NCBI GenBank assembly: GCA_031969655.1
Contig: DALYJX010000001.1
Coordinates: 1-64,000, forward strand
Length of the DNA stretch: 64,000 nucleotides
Source: Microseira sp003486305
Lineage (GTDB): Bacteria; Cyanobacteriota; Cyanobacteriia; Cyanobacteriales; Aerosakkonemataceae
Direction: 5' to 3'
Part shown: positions 34,701 through 42,977 of the stretch, in pieces
How positions within the stretch are numbered: position 1 is the stretch's first letter
Layout: each line of letters begins with the position of its first letter
Made by a program: the position numbers and the translations under genes
The notes under the pieces: model-generated
The model's input: only the letters and a program-made list of their open reading frames with translations
Told to the model about the DNA's origin: nothing
Database searches by the model: none

Positions 34701-36986
34701 CTAATGAGACTGTAATTGAAGAACTTTATTTAAATCTGCCTTGGCTTTTTCATATTCTCCCACTTCTGCATAAGCCTTGCCTCGGTGAGAATAAGCTTCT
34801 ACTGAATTCGGGTTAATTTCAATTACTTGATTGAATTCATAAATTGCTGCCTGATAGTTATCGTTACGAAAATGCTTAATTCCTCTAGTATAGCAAGAAT
34901 TTGCTATACTAAGCTGATTCCTTACTCCCAAAATAGCTAAACAATAATTAAGTTTTTCAACAAAACTTCGATCCGCTATAGTCAGATATAATTCCATAGT
35001 TTCTAATAATTTATTCAAATCATCTGACTGCCCTAATTGTCGCAACTTCAACCAAGAATTTATTGCTTCAATCATCTGCTCTTTGGCTGCATATTGCTGA
35101 GGCATTTGCAGCAAAGTTTGAGCTAAATTTAAACGCAAATCTGGAACTAAGGAAGCTTCGCCCTTTAACTCCAGTGCTGTATAAAGATTGTTATAGTGAG
35201 CAACTATCATTAATATCGCTTCCTGCAAAAATGATTCGGGAAATCCTTGTAATAAACTAGGCAGCAATTCCGGTAATAGAGGATTCAAAGGTAGTTTAGC
35301 CGGAGCGTGAATTAGGAAATATTCATCGACTAATAAACCAAACCACAAGCAATGCAGCACCACAAAATATTTGCCAGATTCTTCAATTTCTTCTGTGGTT
35401 ATCTCATAGTTACGTTTGATGCGATTTAAGCCGAGCCTTCGTTGTTTTGCCTTTTCTTCCCTGTCAAGAATCTCTAAATGTTTGGCAAACCGTTCAAGTT
35501 GCGATTCCTCATATAAAAAATCAATATCTACTGGATTTCCCCCTGCGGTTTCCTCAGCTTGGCGTGCTGTTCGCCAACTGAGTGCTGCCATCTTCGCAAA
35601 TTCAATTTGTACCTCTTTCCAAGGTAGTTGAGAAACTAAAGGAAAAGAGCGATAATCTGACCAATTAATTCCCCAAAACGCATGACGCAAGTAGAAATAA
35701 TCGCCCTCAACTTCGTCATCTAAAATTAACACTGGTACTGACTTCAGAAAAGTGAATAAAGCCTGAGCAGCGGATTCACTATGATAAAATGTATCTGACC
35801 AAGCACCACCGAAGAATTTTACAGGTCTACCATGAGATGAGTAATAATTAGCCAGTTGCGATAGTTTCGTTTCTAAATTAGTTTCTAAATTGGGAAAGCT
35901 ATCAGGAATATTAGCCGAATGAGGCGAAGGTCGATGCTTGAGGATAACGGGAGATAAGATAATTCTTAGGGGAATCTCTTGGTCAGATTCACTCAGTATT
36001 TGTCTGATTGTAGGCCAAATGGGTAAATTATCTAACTCTTTTTTGGCAAGTAAGAAATCGAGTTGAGCTTTGCGGTCATATTCTCGCAATTCCCAAGTTA
36101 ATTTAGCATCAAGTGCCCGAAGTTGCACGGTGAGTAGGCGTTCTTGTTCGAGTTTCCAGATTTGGAAATCGATTGTTTGTTGATTAATCGCCAAATCGAC
36201 ATTTTTGATAAACTCAGTAATCGCTCGATTTGACGCGAGTTTATGTTCTTCTAAATTTTGCAGAAATGCTTGATGGTCTTTGTGTTTTGCCCAATCAAAC
36301 TCCTTCTGATTCTTTTGTAAATAAGCTTGAGCAGCAATTTCTAAATAAGCTTGTTTCAGTTGAGTTTCAATTTGTTGTTGTGCGACTTGTAATGCGGTTT
36401 GAGAATGAATATTTTCTCCTTCTAATGCTGTAATTCTGTTAAGTTCAGCAACTTGTAAATCTGTCATCCTGTTAATAACAGCCGCCTCCAGGGTTGCTTC
36501 AGCATTAATTTTAGCTGCATCTGCACTGCCTTTTGCGTTAGTTTGTGCAGCCTCTACCAGTTTTTTGCCCAAAATGTCATTCATGGGAGGGACTGGACGT
36601 GCAACGCGACTTTGCAGAAATGAGTACATCCAGGGGGCGAGCGCCTGTCCCACACTTCCAAGTAAAATCAACCCCGACTGAATTAAATTCATACTGATTC
36701 CCTGAATATCTAAGGCATCATTTGAGACATTATCTCCAAAGTTAAGTTCGGACAAACCTCTGTCATGGGAGGGGCTGCTTTCAAAGGAACTGTAAATTTC
36801 AACCGTCCCTACGCCATGACACCTTTGACAGGCAACTGTTCCACCAGAACAGTTTCCGCAGCTTACCCAAAAGGAATGCCCGTCCGTGGGAGACAACTTA
36901 TAGTAACCCCCACGTCCACTACAGACAGTGCAATTAAAACGACAGCCACCCCCGCAGTAGGGACAAGTCATACGAGTACGTTTCAT
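34701..36986 (-). CDS. DnaJ-type zinc-finger and TPR protein
   Basis: The N terminus has repeated CxxCxGxG-like units (CPYCGGG, CTVCSGRG, CGNCSGG, CQRCHGVG), the zinc-finger type of DnaJ, without a J domain. A hydrophobic patch (about 105-130) and a long coiled coil (150-320) follow. The middle region (320-680) is uncharacterised and rich in aromatic residues. The C terminus has two TPR units (NDNYQAAIYEFNQVIEINPN and EYEKAKADLNKVLQLQ). It is transcribed divergently from the polymerase-like gene. The function is unknown; protein binding is likely. Confidence 0.75.
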   Translation of the reverse strand: MKRTRMTCPYCGGGCRFNCTVCSGRGGYYKLSPTDGHSFWVSCGNCSGGTVACQRCHGVGTVEIYSSFESSPSHDRGLSELNFGDNVSNDALDIQGISMNLIQSGLILLGSVGQALAPWMYSFLQSRVARPVPPMNDILGKKLVEAAQTNAKGSADAAKINAEATLEAAVINRMTDLQVAELNRITALEGENIHSQTALQVAQQQIETQLKQAYLEIAAQAYLQKNQKEFDWAKHKDHQAFLQNLEEHKLASNRAITEFIKNVDLAINQQTIDFQIWKLEQERLLTVQLRALDAKLTWELREYDRKAQLDFLLAKKELDNLPIWPTIRQILSESDQEIPLRIILSPVILKHRPSPHSANIPDSFPNLETNLETKLSQLANYYSSHGRPVKFFGGAWSDTFYHSESAAQALFTFLKSVPVLILDDEVEGDYFYLRHAFWGINWSDYRSFPLVSQLPWKEVQIEFAKMAALSWRTARQAEETAGGNPVDIDFLYEESQLERFAKHLEILDREEKAKQRRLGLNRIKRNYEITTEEIEESGKYFVVLHCLWFGLLVDEYFLIHAPAKLPLNPLLPELLPSLLQGFPESFLQEAILMIVAHYNNLYTALELKGEASLVPDLRLNLAQTLLQMPQQYAAKEQMIEAINSWLKLRQLGQSDDLNKLLETMELYLTIADRSFVEKLNYCLAILGVRNQLSIANSCYTRGIKHFRNDNYQAAIYEFNQVIEINPNSVEAYSHRGKAYAEVGEYEKAKADLNKVLQLQSH

Positions 36987-37110
36987 AAGTTTTGAGCTTC
37001 TCCTACGGTCAAGTTGAATAGTAGCGATCGCACAAGAGTCGTGTATACGTTAAAGGGCAGCTACCGCCGCCCCATCGGACAAAACATCTAACCCCTCTGC
37101 TTTGCGTCCC

Positions 37111-37377
37111 TTATGCGTAGACCATATCTATATATGTAGTATATGTAGGATCGGCCTGAATTCGCTCATCGAAATCCATATTTTCCCATTCTCCAATAAT
37201 TCTCCCCAGCCTGTCCATCAAATCCGCCAGAGCGCTACTGGGACGCATGAATGAGTATTTATCCTCATCTTCCGGCGCGAATGCGCTACACGCAGGCTAC
37301 GCCAACGCCAAGTCTACCAGTCCGGTATCCTCTTCAAACAAAACCGGATTAGCGATCGCATCAACCATTAGTCCCAT
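37111..37377 (-). pseudogene. Small gene disrupted by a dispersed repeat
   Basis: A frame of 89 codons starts at ATG 37377, with GAGGTG at ideal distance upstream, and ends at TAA 37111. Codon 27 is TAG (37299-37297). The stop falls inside a GC-rich element (GCGCTACACGCAGGCTACGC on the plus strand) of a type scattered through cyanobacterial genomes. Translation on both sides looks natural: MGLMVDAIANPVLFEEDTG before and DKYSFMRPSSALADLMDRLG after. The insertion seems to have added about 10-11 codons with a stop. The family is unknown. A shorter product from the ATG at residue 43 is possible. Confidence 0.65.
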
Positions 37378-37491
37378 TTCAATCACCTCAAAAACACTTC
37401 CAACGGTCAACACTTGACCGAGTTTCAACCTGCTAACGCTTAGATAGTCCCGCCATACCTTTTCAACTCAAATATTAGGAGAAATCAACTC

Positions 37492-40400
37492 ATGGTCGCC
37501 ACAATTACCACCGAAGAAGGACTCAAAATTCCCGTTTTCGATGCCGCTTACACCGATGCCAAAGGTCGCAATGTCGGCAAGTTTTTCAACAACCCAGAAA
37601 TCCTGCGCCACTCGATTCTGCAAGCAATGTTTGAGCCAAACGAACTGAACTCATTAATGATAGTCAAACTTGACAAATCCAATCCCGACCCTCGCCAACT
37701 ACGCGCCAACATCCACGACCCAGAAGACGGCATTAAGCGACGCATGATCTTTCAATCAGGCAACAGTTATTACTTCGGTGACGAAACCCTAGCCAAAAAG
37801 ATTGGAGACTTATTCGTAACCGAAAAAGACACCGCCTGTCGCTACGGTTCCCTTCTCGTCAGCACTTGTATGTCCGGCGTATCCGAATGCGATCGCCTAC
37901 GAGTAAAAATTGTTGATTTCACCGAACCGCAATATGATAAATATCGCACTGGAGACTGTCACGGTGTCATCAGTTCCGAATTACTCAAAAGCATCGGCGG
38001 TGAGAAAAATCGAGCCTGCCAATTTCGTTTCGCTTGGCTAAACAGTTGGAATACAGAAAATATAGAATCCACACCCCAAGTCAGCTTTCTGGCTAAAGGA
38101 ACCCTCCGTCCCGATGACAATTTACTCGACTCCAACGCCGACTCCCAAGGTAACATACCTCAACTAATTTTAGACCGTTCCAGCATCAAAGGCATCAATA
38201 AAAAACAACTCAAAAAACTCATTCCTTGTGGCGATTACCAATTACCAAAAGCCATCCTTGGCAATCGCAAAAACAGTCAAATTGGCATTACCCAAACAAG
38301 CTGGCAGTCTACCGGAGTTTGGTTCGATGAAGAAGCTCAAAAACAAGACCTAGTACCAGCAGCTAAAGCCGAAGCTCAAAGATTAGCAGCACTACAACGC
38401 GACCCGATGAAATTGCGCCAAGCCATGATTGAAGATTACGACAAGCGCGAAGCATACTTAGCCCGTTTGAACGAAAGAAACCTCAAGGAACAGCAGGACA
38501 AACTATCAAGCACAATTGAAGACGAAATCAATGGTGATCGTGAAGAAAGTGCCGAAGATAAAAAGCGGGAAAGACAAGACATTCAGATGCTAAAAGCCGA
38601 TAAATTCGGTCTGATGATAGGCAGTCCCGAATTCACTAATATGGCAGAAAGATGGCTGGCATCTAAATGGCGTAATCTGGCAACTAGGGGTGCTTTATCA
38701 ATGACTTCTGCGATGGCTTTACCCTGCGAAGATTTGCCCAGAGGTGTTGTTTGCGCTCACCATTTAAAAGAAGGAGAATGCGTTCAAGGTCGATTTCCAA
38801 TTCTTAACAAAGATGGTCTGAGGAAATACCAGAATATCCATGCAAAAAATCTGGATATTCCACAAGAAACCCGTACTGCGATCGCGAAAATTAAAGGTGT
38901 AATTTGGTTCCATCCCAAAGACTTAGAAAAGTTCCACCAAGGTGATTTTGACGGTGACGAACCCTTTGGCATCGAATCTCAAAAAATCCCTCACATTGCC
39001 CAACAAATCTTACCAGCACAAGACGGATTATTTGAATTCGGAGAAGTCATACAAGCGGAGAAAGTTCCTTATACCAAAGCTAAGTATCGAGAAGACGACT
39101 CCGAAGTGAGAGAAGGTAAAGTTAAAGCAGGCGATCGCAAATTTACGACCCTAGAACAAATCGGAGTTGCCAGTTCTCAAAATGAAGTTGGAATCGTCGC
39201 TTTAGCCATCGGCAAGGTAGCAGCAGCACTCCCCAACCTCGGCGAAGATGAAAAGCTATTTCTCAAGCAGCAGAAGCGATTTATTGCCGCTCTTAGCATC
39301 ATGGAACAGTACGAAGTTGACTACCAGAAAAACTCGCTGCGAGGTAAAGATGCCAAAGAAGTGAAGGAGAAAACTAGTTTAAACCCCGACACATTACTCG
39401 AAAAAGTAGATGAATGGTGCGAGAAACATAAAAGCTGCACTTACTTTTTCCAGTATAAAGGAGACGAGCGACTGTACAAACAATTTCCCATGCCTGCCGA
39501 CTTCCCCAATCCTATTTACGTTCTAGCCAAAGAAGCCGTTAACCCTTATTGGGAACAAACGCGACTCATCCACCGCAACCGAGATGAATTTCAACACATT
39601 CTTCCCTCAATTCCAGCTTATCTCATCGTGTCGAAAGACAATCGCAGACAACTGGAGGCAGCAGGCATTGAGTACGAAAAAGAAGGAAAAGAATTGCACG
39701 TTTCCTATGAGTACAAAGATGCCCTATTAGAGAGAGAAATCGAGTACCGCCACAGCAAAGAAAATGACCTGTCCTGGTCAGAAAACGAATTGCAATGGGC
39801 GAAAGACTTGGTGCAGCGCTTTCAAGAAGACAAAAGTATTATCTGCGATCGCACTGGCAGCGACATCAAAGCTCGAAAAGAGGAAATGGGCAAACTCTAT
39901 GATAGTTATCGAGCCGAAATTGACGAAATCTGGGATACTCCAGACCGAAAAACTAGGGCGGCTCATGCCTTATTTCAAGCGACCCACACTTCCGATAATT
40001 TAAGCAAACATCGGACAATTTGCCAGAAGGTAGCAGAGGATTTGGAAATTACCTTTTCCCTCCAAGAAGACTACGAATTGCTCCACGAAGCCTTGCCGCG
40101 AGATGTCTACGTTCTGCAAGTTCCTTTCCAAAAAGTGAAAACGAAAGATGGCAGAACTATTGACCTGCCTAACCAATGGAAAGACGCACTCGATAGCAAA
40201 GGTATTGCCTACGAAGCCACTGCTCATCCCGAATTACCACTTGTTGAATTCGCCTTCAAAAACTTACCCCAAAGCATGGTAGCGAAACTCGATGCCAAAT
40301 ACGGAGATAATTCCAACGACCATATCGATGCCGACTCTTTGAAAGTAACCAACTACTCCGGTAATGAAACCAGACTCCTCATCGTCCCTCCCGTCGATTG

Positions 40401-41334
40401 TCGGTGGATCGAGTCTCAAGATAAAGCAGGTAGAGGCGCACTTGTCTACAAATTATTCATGGATGAAATTTGCGATGCTTTGTCAAATTATCGGGTAAAT
40501 CAAATAGAAGTAGTCAATGTCAAACATCCCGATAACGATTACTCAGAAGAAGATTTCTCCAAGTCAAAATGGCAGGATCTCAAAGTCACTTTGCAAGTGG
40601 GAACGATCGATTTACCTCCCACTCACGAGAAGTATTACCGATTTCAAGGCACTCCCATTATCCAGCTTGACGGGAAAAATTTAGGAACCTTCTCTCCCGA
40701 TAGTCCTAAATTGCCCCCTGGAACCACTTTTGAGGCAACGCTTTCCCCCGACAAAGGCGGCAGGTCGGTGATGCTGAAAGTTGATCGCGAATCGATTCGA
40801 TTGCCTGAAACTCAATTGCCACAAATCGATTCACCTTCTGCTATTGCTCAAAGCGATCGCGCGGAGTACAGCGCCAAGAGCGATAATGCTACGCATCGCT
40901 GTCGCGAACGCACCCCCCAACCACCACAAGAACCAACTTCAAAACCGGAAATAGTGGTTAATAACGGAAAAAGCGACATCAATAATGTTAAAGCTGACAA
41001 TTGGCGGCTTTATCTGCAAGACACGCTCTTTAGCGTCGTTTCTGAAACCTACAAACAGCGGCGTCCTTCCCATAGCACCCAACACTTCAAGTTTGGGGAT
41101 AACCAATGGACGGCTTACGTGCAGCCAAACGGGGATTGCTTTGTCAGAAACGAGTCCAAGCGCACCGTCTTTAAAGCCAACGTCCACACCGGGGAAGTTC
41201 AAATTCCCCTGACAGAGCAAGCAGCGGCTCGTTTCCAAGAGATGATTGTGGAACGAGAGAAAACTTTGTCCCAGTCCCGAACTACTCTCGCGCCTGCGAT
41301 TGAATCGAAACCGAGAGAACTGGAAATGGTTTAG
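37492..41334 (+). CDS. Single-chain two-barrel RNA polymerase-like protein with a DFDGD motif
   Basis: The 1,280-residue protein has a DFDGD motif with Asp485, Asp487 and Asp489, the metal-binding DbDGD signature of DNA-dependent RNA polymerase beta-prime, eukaryotic RdRP and YonO-type enzymes. Other parts occur in the RdRP order: DCHGVIS (155-161), FLAKGTLRPDD with Lys202 at the position of the conserved first-barrel lysine, GECVQGRFPILNKDGLRKYQ, then IKGVIWFHPKDLEKFHQGDF leading into the catalytic motif. The region after residue 500 is long and partly helical. A proline-rich linker near 1100-1165 has a cyanobacterial repeat insertion, and a small C-terminal domain ends the protein. An AGGAG ribosome-binding sequence precedes the ATG. 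The template and product cannot be told from sequence. Confidence 0.72.
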   Translation: MVATITTEEGLKIPVFDAAYTDAKGRNVGKFFNNPEILRHSILQAMFEPNELNSLMIVKLDKSNPDPRQLRANIHDPEDGIKRRMIFQSGNSYYFGDETLAKKIGDLFVTEKDTACRYGSLLVSTCMSGVSECDRLRVKIVDFTEPQYDKYRTGDCHGVISSELLKSIGGEKNRACQFRFAWLNSWNTENIESTPQVSFLAKGTLRPDDNLLDSNADSQGNIPQLILDRSSIKGINKKQLKKLIPCGDYQLPKAILGNRKNSQIGITQTSWQSTGVWFDEEAQKQDLVPAAKAEAQRLAALQRDPMKLRQAMIEDYDKREAYLARLNERNLKEQQDKLSSTIEDEINGDREESAEDKKRERQDIQMLKADKFGLMIGSPEFTNMAERWLASKWRNLATRGALSMTSAMALPCEDLPRGVVCAHHLKEGECVQGRFPILNKDGLRKYQNIHAKNLDIPQETRTAIAKIKGVIWFHPKDLEKFHQGDFDGDEPFGIESQKIPHIAQQILPAQDGLFEFGEVIQAEKVPYTKAKYREDDSEVREGKVKAGDRKFTTLEQIGVASSQNEVGIVALAIGKVAAALPNLGEDEKLFLKQQKRFIAALSIMEQYEVDYQKNSLRGKDAKEVKEKTSLNPDTLLEKVDEWCEKHKSCTYFFQYKGDERLYKQFPMPADFPNPIYVLAKEAVNPYWEQTRLIHRNRDEFQHILPSIPAYLIVSKDNRRQLEAAGIEYEKEGKELHVSYEYKDALLEREIEYRHSKENDLSWSENELQWAKDLVQRFQEDKSIICDRTGSDIKARKEEMGKLYDSYRAEIDEIWDTPDRKTRAAHALFQATHTSDNLSKHRTICQKVAEDLEITFSLQEDYELLHEALPRDVYVLQVPFQKVKTKDGRTIDLPNQWKDALDSKGIAYEATAHPELPLVEFAFKNLPQSMVAKLDAKYGDNSNDHIDADSLKVTNYSGNETRLLIVPPVDCRWIESQDKAGRGALVYKLFMDEICDALSNYRVNQIEVVNVKHPDNDYSEEDFSKSKWQDLKVTLQVGTIDLPPTHEKYYRFQGTPIIQLDGKNLGTFSPDSPKLPPGTTFEATLSPDKGGRSVMLKVDRESIRLPETQLPQIDSPSAIAQSDRAEYSAKSDNATHRCRERTPQPPQEPTSKPEIVVNNGKSDINNVKADNWRLYLQDTLFSVVSETYKQRRPSHSTQHFKFGDNQWTAYVQPNGDCFVRNESKRTVFKANVHTGEVQIPLTEQAAARFQEMIVEREKTLSQSRTTLAPAIESKPRELEMV
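40855..40912 (+). repeat. Dispersed GC-rich repeat inside the polymerase-like gene
   Basis: GCGATCGCGCGG, GCGATAATGCTACGCATCGC and TCGCGAACGC are typical of cyanobacterial dispersed palindromic repeats. They encode a low-complexity stretch (SDNATHRCRERT) in the linker of the polymerase-like protein without breaking the frame. Confidence 0.5.
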
Positions 41335-41444
41335 TTAAGTGCAAATATCAAACTTGGCACTGGAGTGAAACCATAAAATGGCAATTACTGCCAAGTTATG
41401 GTTCAAGGACACGCATCCGCGCCGCGCAAGCTTTCCGCGATCGC

Positions 41445-41555
41445 GCCAGCCCCAAAAGAAAATTTTCCATTGGTTTGAAACAGGAGGAAAAAGTAGGTAA
41501 TTAGGTGGATTTGTCATCTACTATTACTCACTTTTTCCTCCTAATTTCTCAAAAT
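41445..41555 (+). repeat. Left copy of an imperfect repeat flanking xisHI
   Basis: This segment shares several blocks with 42528-42742 in the same order: GCGATCGCGC, GAAAATTTTCCATT, AAAGTAG and TTTTTCCTNCTAATTT followed by TCAAAATA. It also contains an inverted pair, AGGAGGAAAAAGT and ACTTTTTCCTCCT. The rest of the 383-bp gap (41335-41717) holds the xisH promoter and no gene. Confidence 0.55.
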
Positions 41556-41667
41556 AGATGTTTAGCACTGATATAAAGCAGTTTGCTTGCGATCGCAATT
41601 GTGACTTCAAATCTTGACATGTTTTGACTGGTGGATGTCTAATTCTGTGGAAATGGAGAGGGCGCGA

Positions 41668-41695
41668 TTGCCATGTTTTTGTACTATGCTATAAT
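41668..41695 (+). promoter_or_regulatory. Promoter of xisHI
   Basis: TTGCCA at 41668-41673 and TATAAT at 41690-41695 are separated by 16 bp, and a TG two bases before the -10 strengthens it. The ATG lies 22 bp downstream, so the leader is short and has no clear ribosome-binding site. Confidence 0.7.
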
Positions 41696-41717
41696 TTAGT
41701 TTAACCTCTGTTAACTT

Positions 41718-42134
41718 ATGCCAGCCAAAGATTTATTTCACAATACAGTTAAAACAGCCCTTGAAAAAGATGGGTGGACGATTGTTAACGAGAACTTATT
41801 CATTAAAATTGGTAATATTGAATTTTATATAAACTTAGTAGCAGATAGAATTTTAGTAGCTGAGAAAGCCGATCAAAAGATAGCTGTAGAGGTAAAATCT
41901 TTTATAGGAGTATCTGTAGTAACTGAGTTTCATACAGCGCTTGGTCAGTTCCTCAATTATCGCTCTGCTTTAAGAAAGCAGCAACCGGCTCGGATTTTAT
42001 ACTTGGCAGTGTCTTTTGATATTTATGATGATTTTTTTACCAGTAGTTTTATTCAGGAAGTTATTGAAGAACATCAAGTAAAACTGCTAATTTTTGAGCC
42101 AAACAGAGAGGAGATTGTTTTATGGATAAACTAA
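41718..42134 (+). CDS. xisH: XisH-family protein
   Basis: The 138-residue protein begins MPAKDLFHNTVKTALEKDGW and contains VAEKADQKIAVEVKSF, ALGQFLNYRSAL and PARILYLAV, all typical of XisH. XisH was named for its need in fdxN element excision in Anabaena. The EVKSF with the preceding acidic residue resembles a PD-(D/E)XK nuclease core. It overlaps xisI by 13 bp, the standard arrangement. Many cyanobacterial XisH/XisI pairs lie away from excision elements and their role there is unknown; toxin-antitoxin or excision control are both possible. Confidence 0.93.
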   Translation: MPAKDLFHNTVKTALEKDGWTIVNENLFIKIGNIEFYINLVADRILVAEKADQKIAVEVKSFIGVSVVTEFHTALGQFLNYRSALRKQQPARILYLAVSFDIYDDFFTSSFIQEVIEEHQVKLLIFEPNREEIVLWIN

Positions 42135-42451
42135 ACTACAGCGAACTGGTGCAGACGATCGTAAAAAATCATCTGGGGAATGGTTTAAATACTAATACAG
42201 AAGTGCAATTGATATTTGATACGGAGCGCGATCGCTATCTATTATTGCACATCGGTTGGCAAGATTTGCACCGAGTATTTGGTTGCATCATCTATATCGA
42301 AATTAAAAATGACAAAATCTGGATCGAACGCGATGGTACTGAAATCGGAGTGGCTAATGAATTAGTTGAAGCTGGAGTACCTAAAGAAGATATCGTTTTA
42401 GCTTTTCACGCTCCTTATAAACGGAAATATACCGAGTTTGCTGTTGGTTGA
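42122..42451 (+). CDS. xisI: XisI-family protein
   Basis: The 109-residue protein has the usual XisI pattern: NTEVQLIFDTERDRYLLLHI, GWQDLHRVFGCIIYIEIKN, KIWIERDGTEIGVANELV and the closing DIVLAFHAPYKRKYTEFAVG. The start overlaps the xisH end by 13 bp. XisI is thought to act with XisH. No XisF-type recombinase is encoded in the window. Confidence 0.93.
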   Translation: MDKLNYSELVQTIVKNHLGNGLNTNTEVQLIFDTERDRYLLLHIGWQDLHRVFGCIIYIEIKNDKIWIERDGTEIGVANELVEAGVPKEDIVLAFHAPYKRKYTEFAVG

Positions 42452-42527
42452 AGCAATCTTGAGCGATTCGCGCTCCGCGATAGCTGCCCTTTGGGAACGC
42501 TTCAAGCAAGCGCAAACAAGATACGGG

Positions 42528-42742
42528 GCGATCGCGCAAACACCAATGGAAAATTTTCCATTAGCTCTTTTTACTCAATTGCCACACGATTTACTACAAC
42601 AGCGCCAACCGACTGCTTGTACCGACGCGAAGCCGAAAAAAACGGGTTGAAAAAGTAGAAAAATTTGTGCATTTTTTACCTACTTTTTCCTACTATATTC
42701 CTATTATTACCTCTTTTTTCCTACTAATTTGTCAAAATATCG
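42528..42742 (+). repeat. Right copy of the imperfect repeat flanking xisHI
   Basis: This longer copy shares with 41445-41555 the ordered blocks GCGATCGCGC, GAAAATTTTCCATT, AAAGTAG and TTTTTTCCTACTAATTT followed by TCAAAATA. It includes the palindrome AATGGAAAATTTTCCATT at 42545-42562 and repeated TTTTTCCTACTA units. The two copies bracket xisH/xisI. Confidence 0.55.
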
Positions 42743-42781
42743 GTTTTCGAGGCTTCATCAACTCACTTGAGGAGGTGATTT

Positions 42782-42910
42782 TTGCACATCCAGCACTACT
42801 CATTTTCCCCTAACTTTGGCAGCAAGCCATGTCAAATGTACGCACAAATGAAACTACGTTATATTCGAGGCATGAGAATTACGGTTTACAATGTGCCAAA
42901 ATATAAGTAA
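42782..42910 (+). CDS. Possible 42-residue protein with a perfect ribosome-binding site
   Basis: GAGGAGGTGATT, almost fully complementary to the 16S rRNA tail, lies six bases before a TTG that opens 42 codons (starting MHIQHYSFSPNFGSK and ending YNVPKYK). Such a strong site rarely occurs by chance in a non-coding gap. No family was recognised. The gene is short and starts with TTG, so the call is tentative. The remaining gap (42452-42977) holds only repeats. Confidence 0.3.
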   Translation: MHIQHYSFSPNFGSKPCQMYAQMKLRYIRGMRITVYNVPKYK

Positions 42911-42977
42911 TTAATGAGAGTACTAGCCAACGATAGACTCTAGTATAGTCCCCTGACCAAAACGGTGTAGACCAAAA

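Noticed and set aside
41718..42451. fdxN-like excision element around xisHI
   Set aside because: No XisF/XisA-type recombinase or matching attachment sites were found; the flanking repeats are imperfect, so only a cassette is suggested.
42438..42650. 70-codon open frame after xisI
   Set aside because: It runs through a dispersed GC-rich repeat and the AATGGAAAATTTTCCATT palindrome; the translation has no protein-like pattern and no ribosome-binding site.
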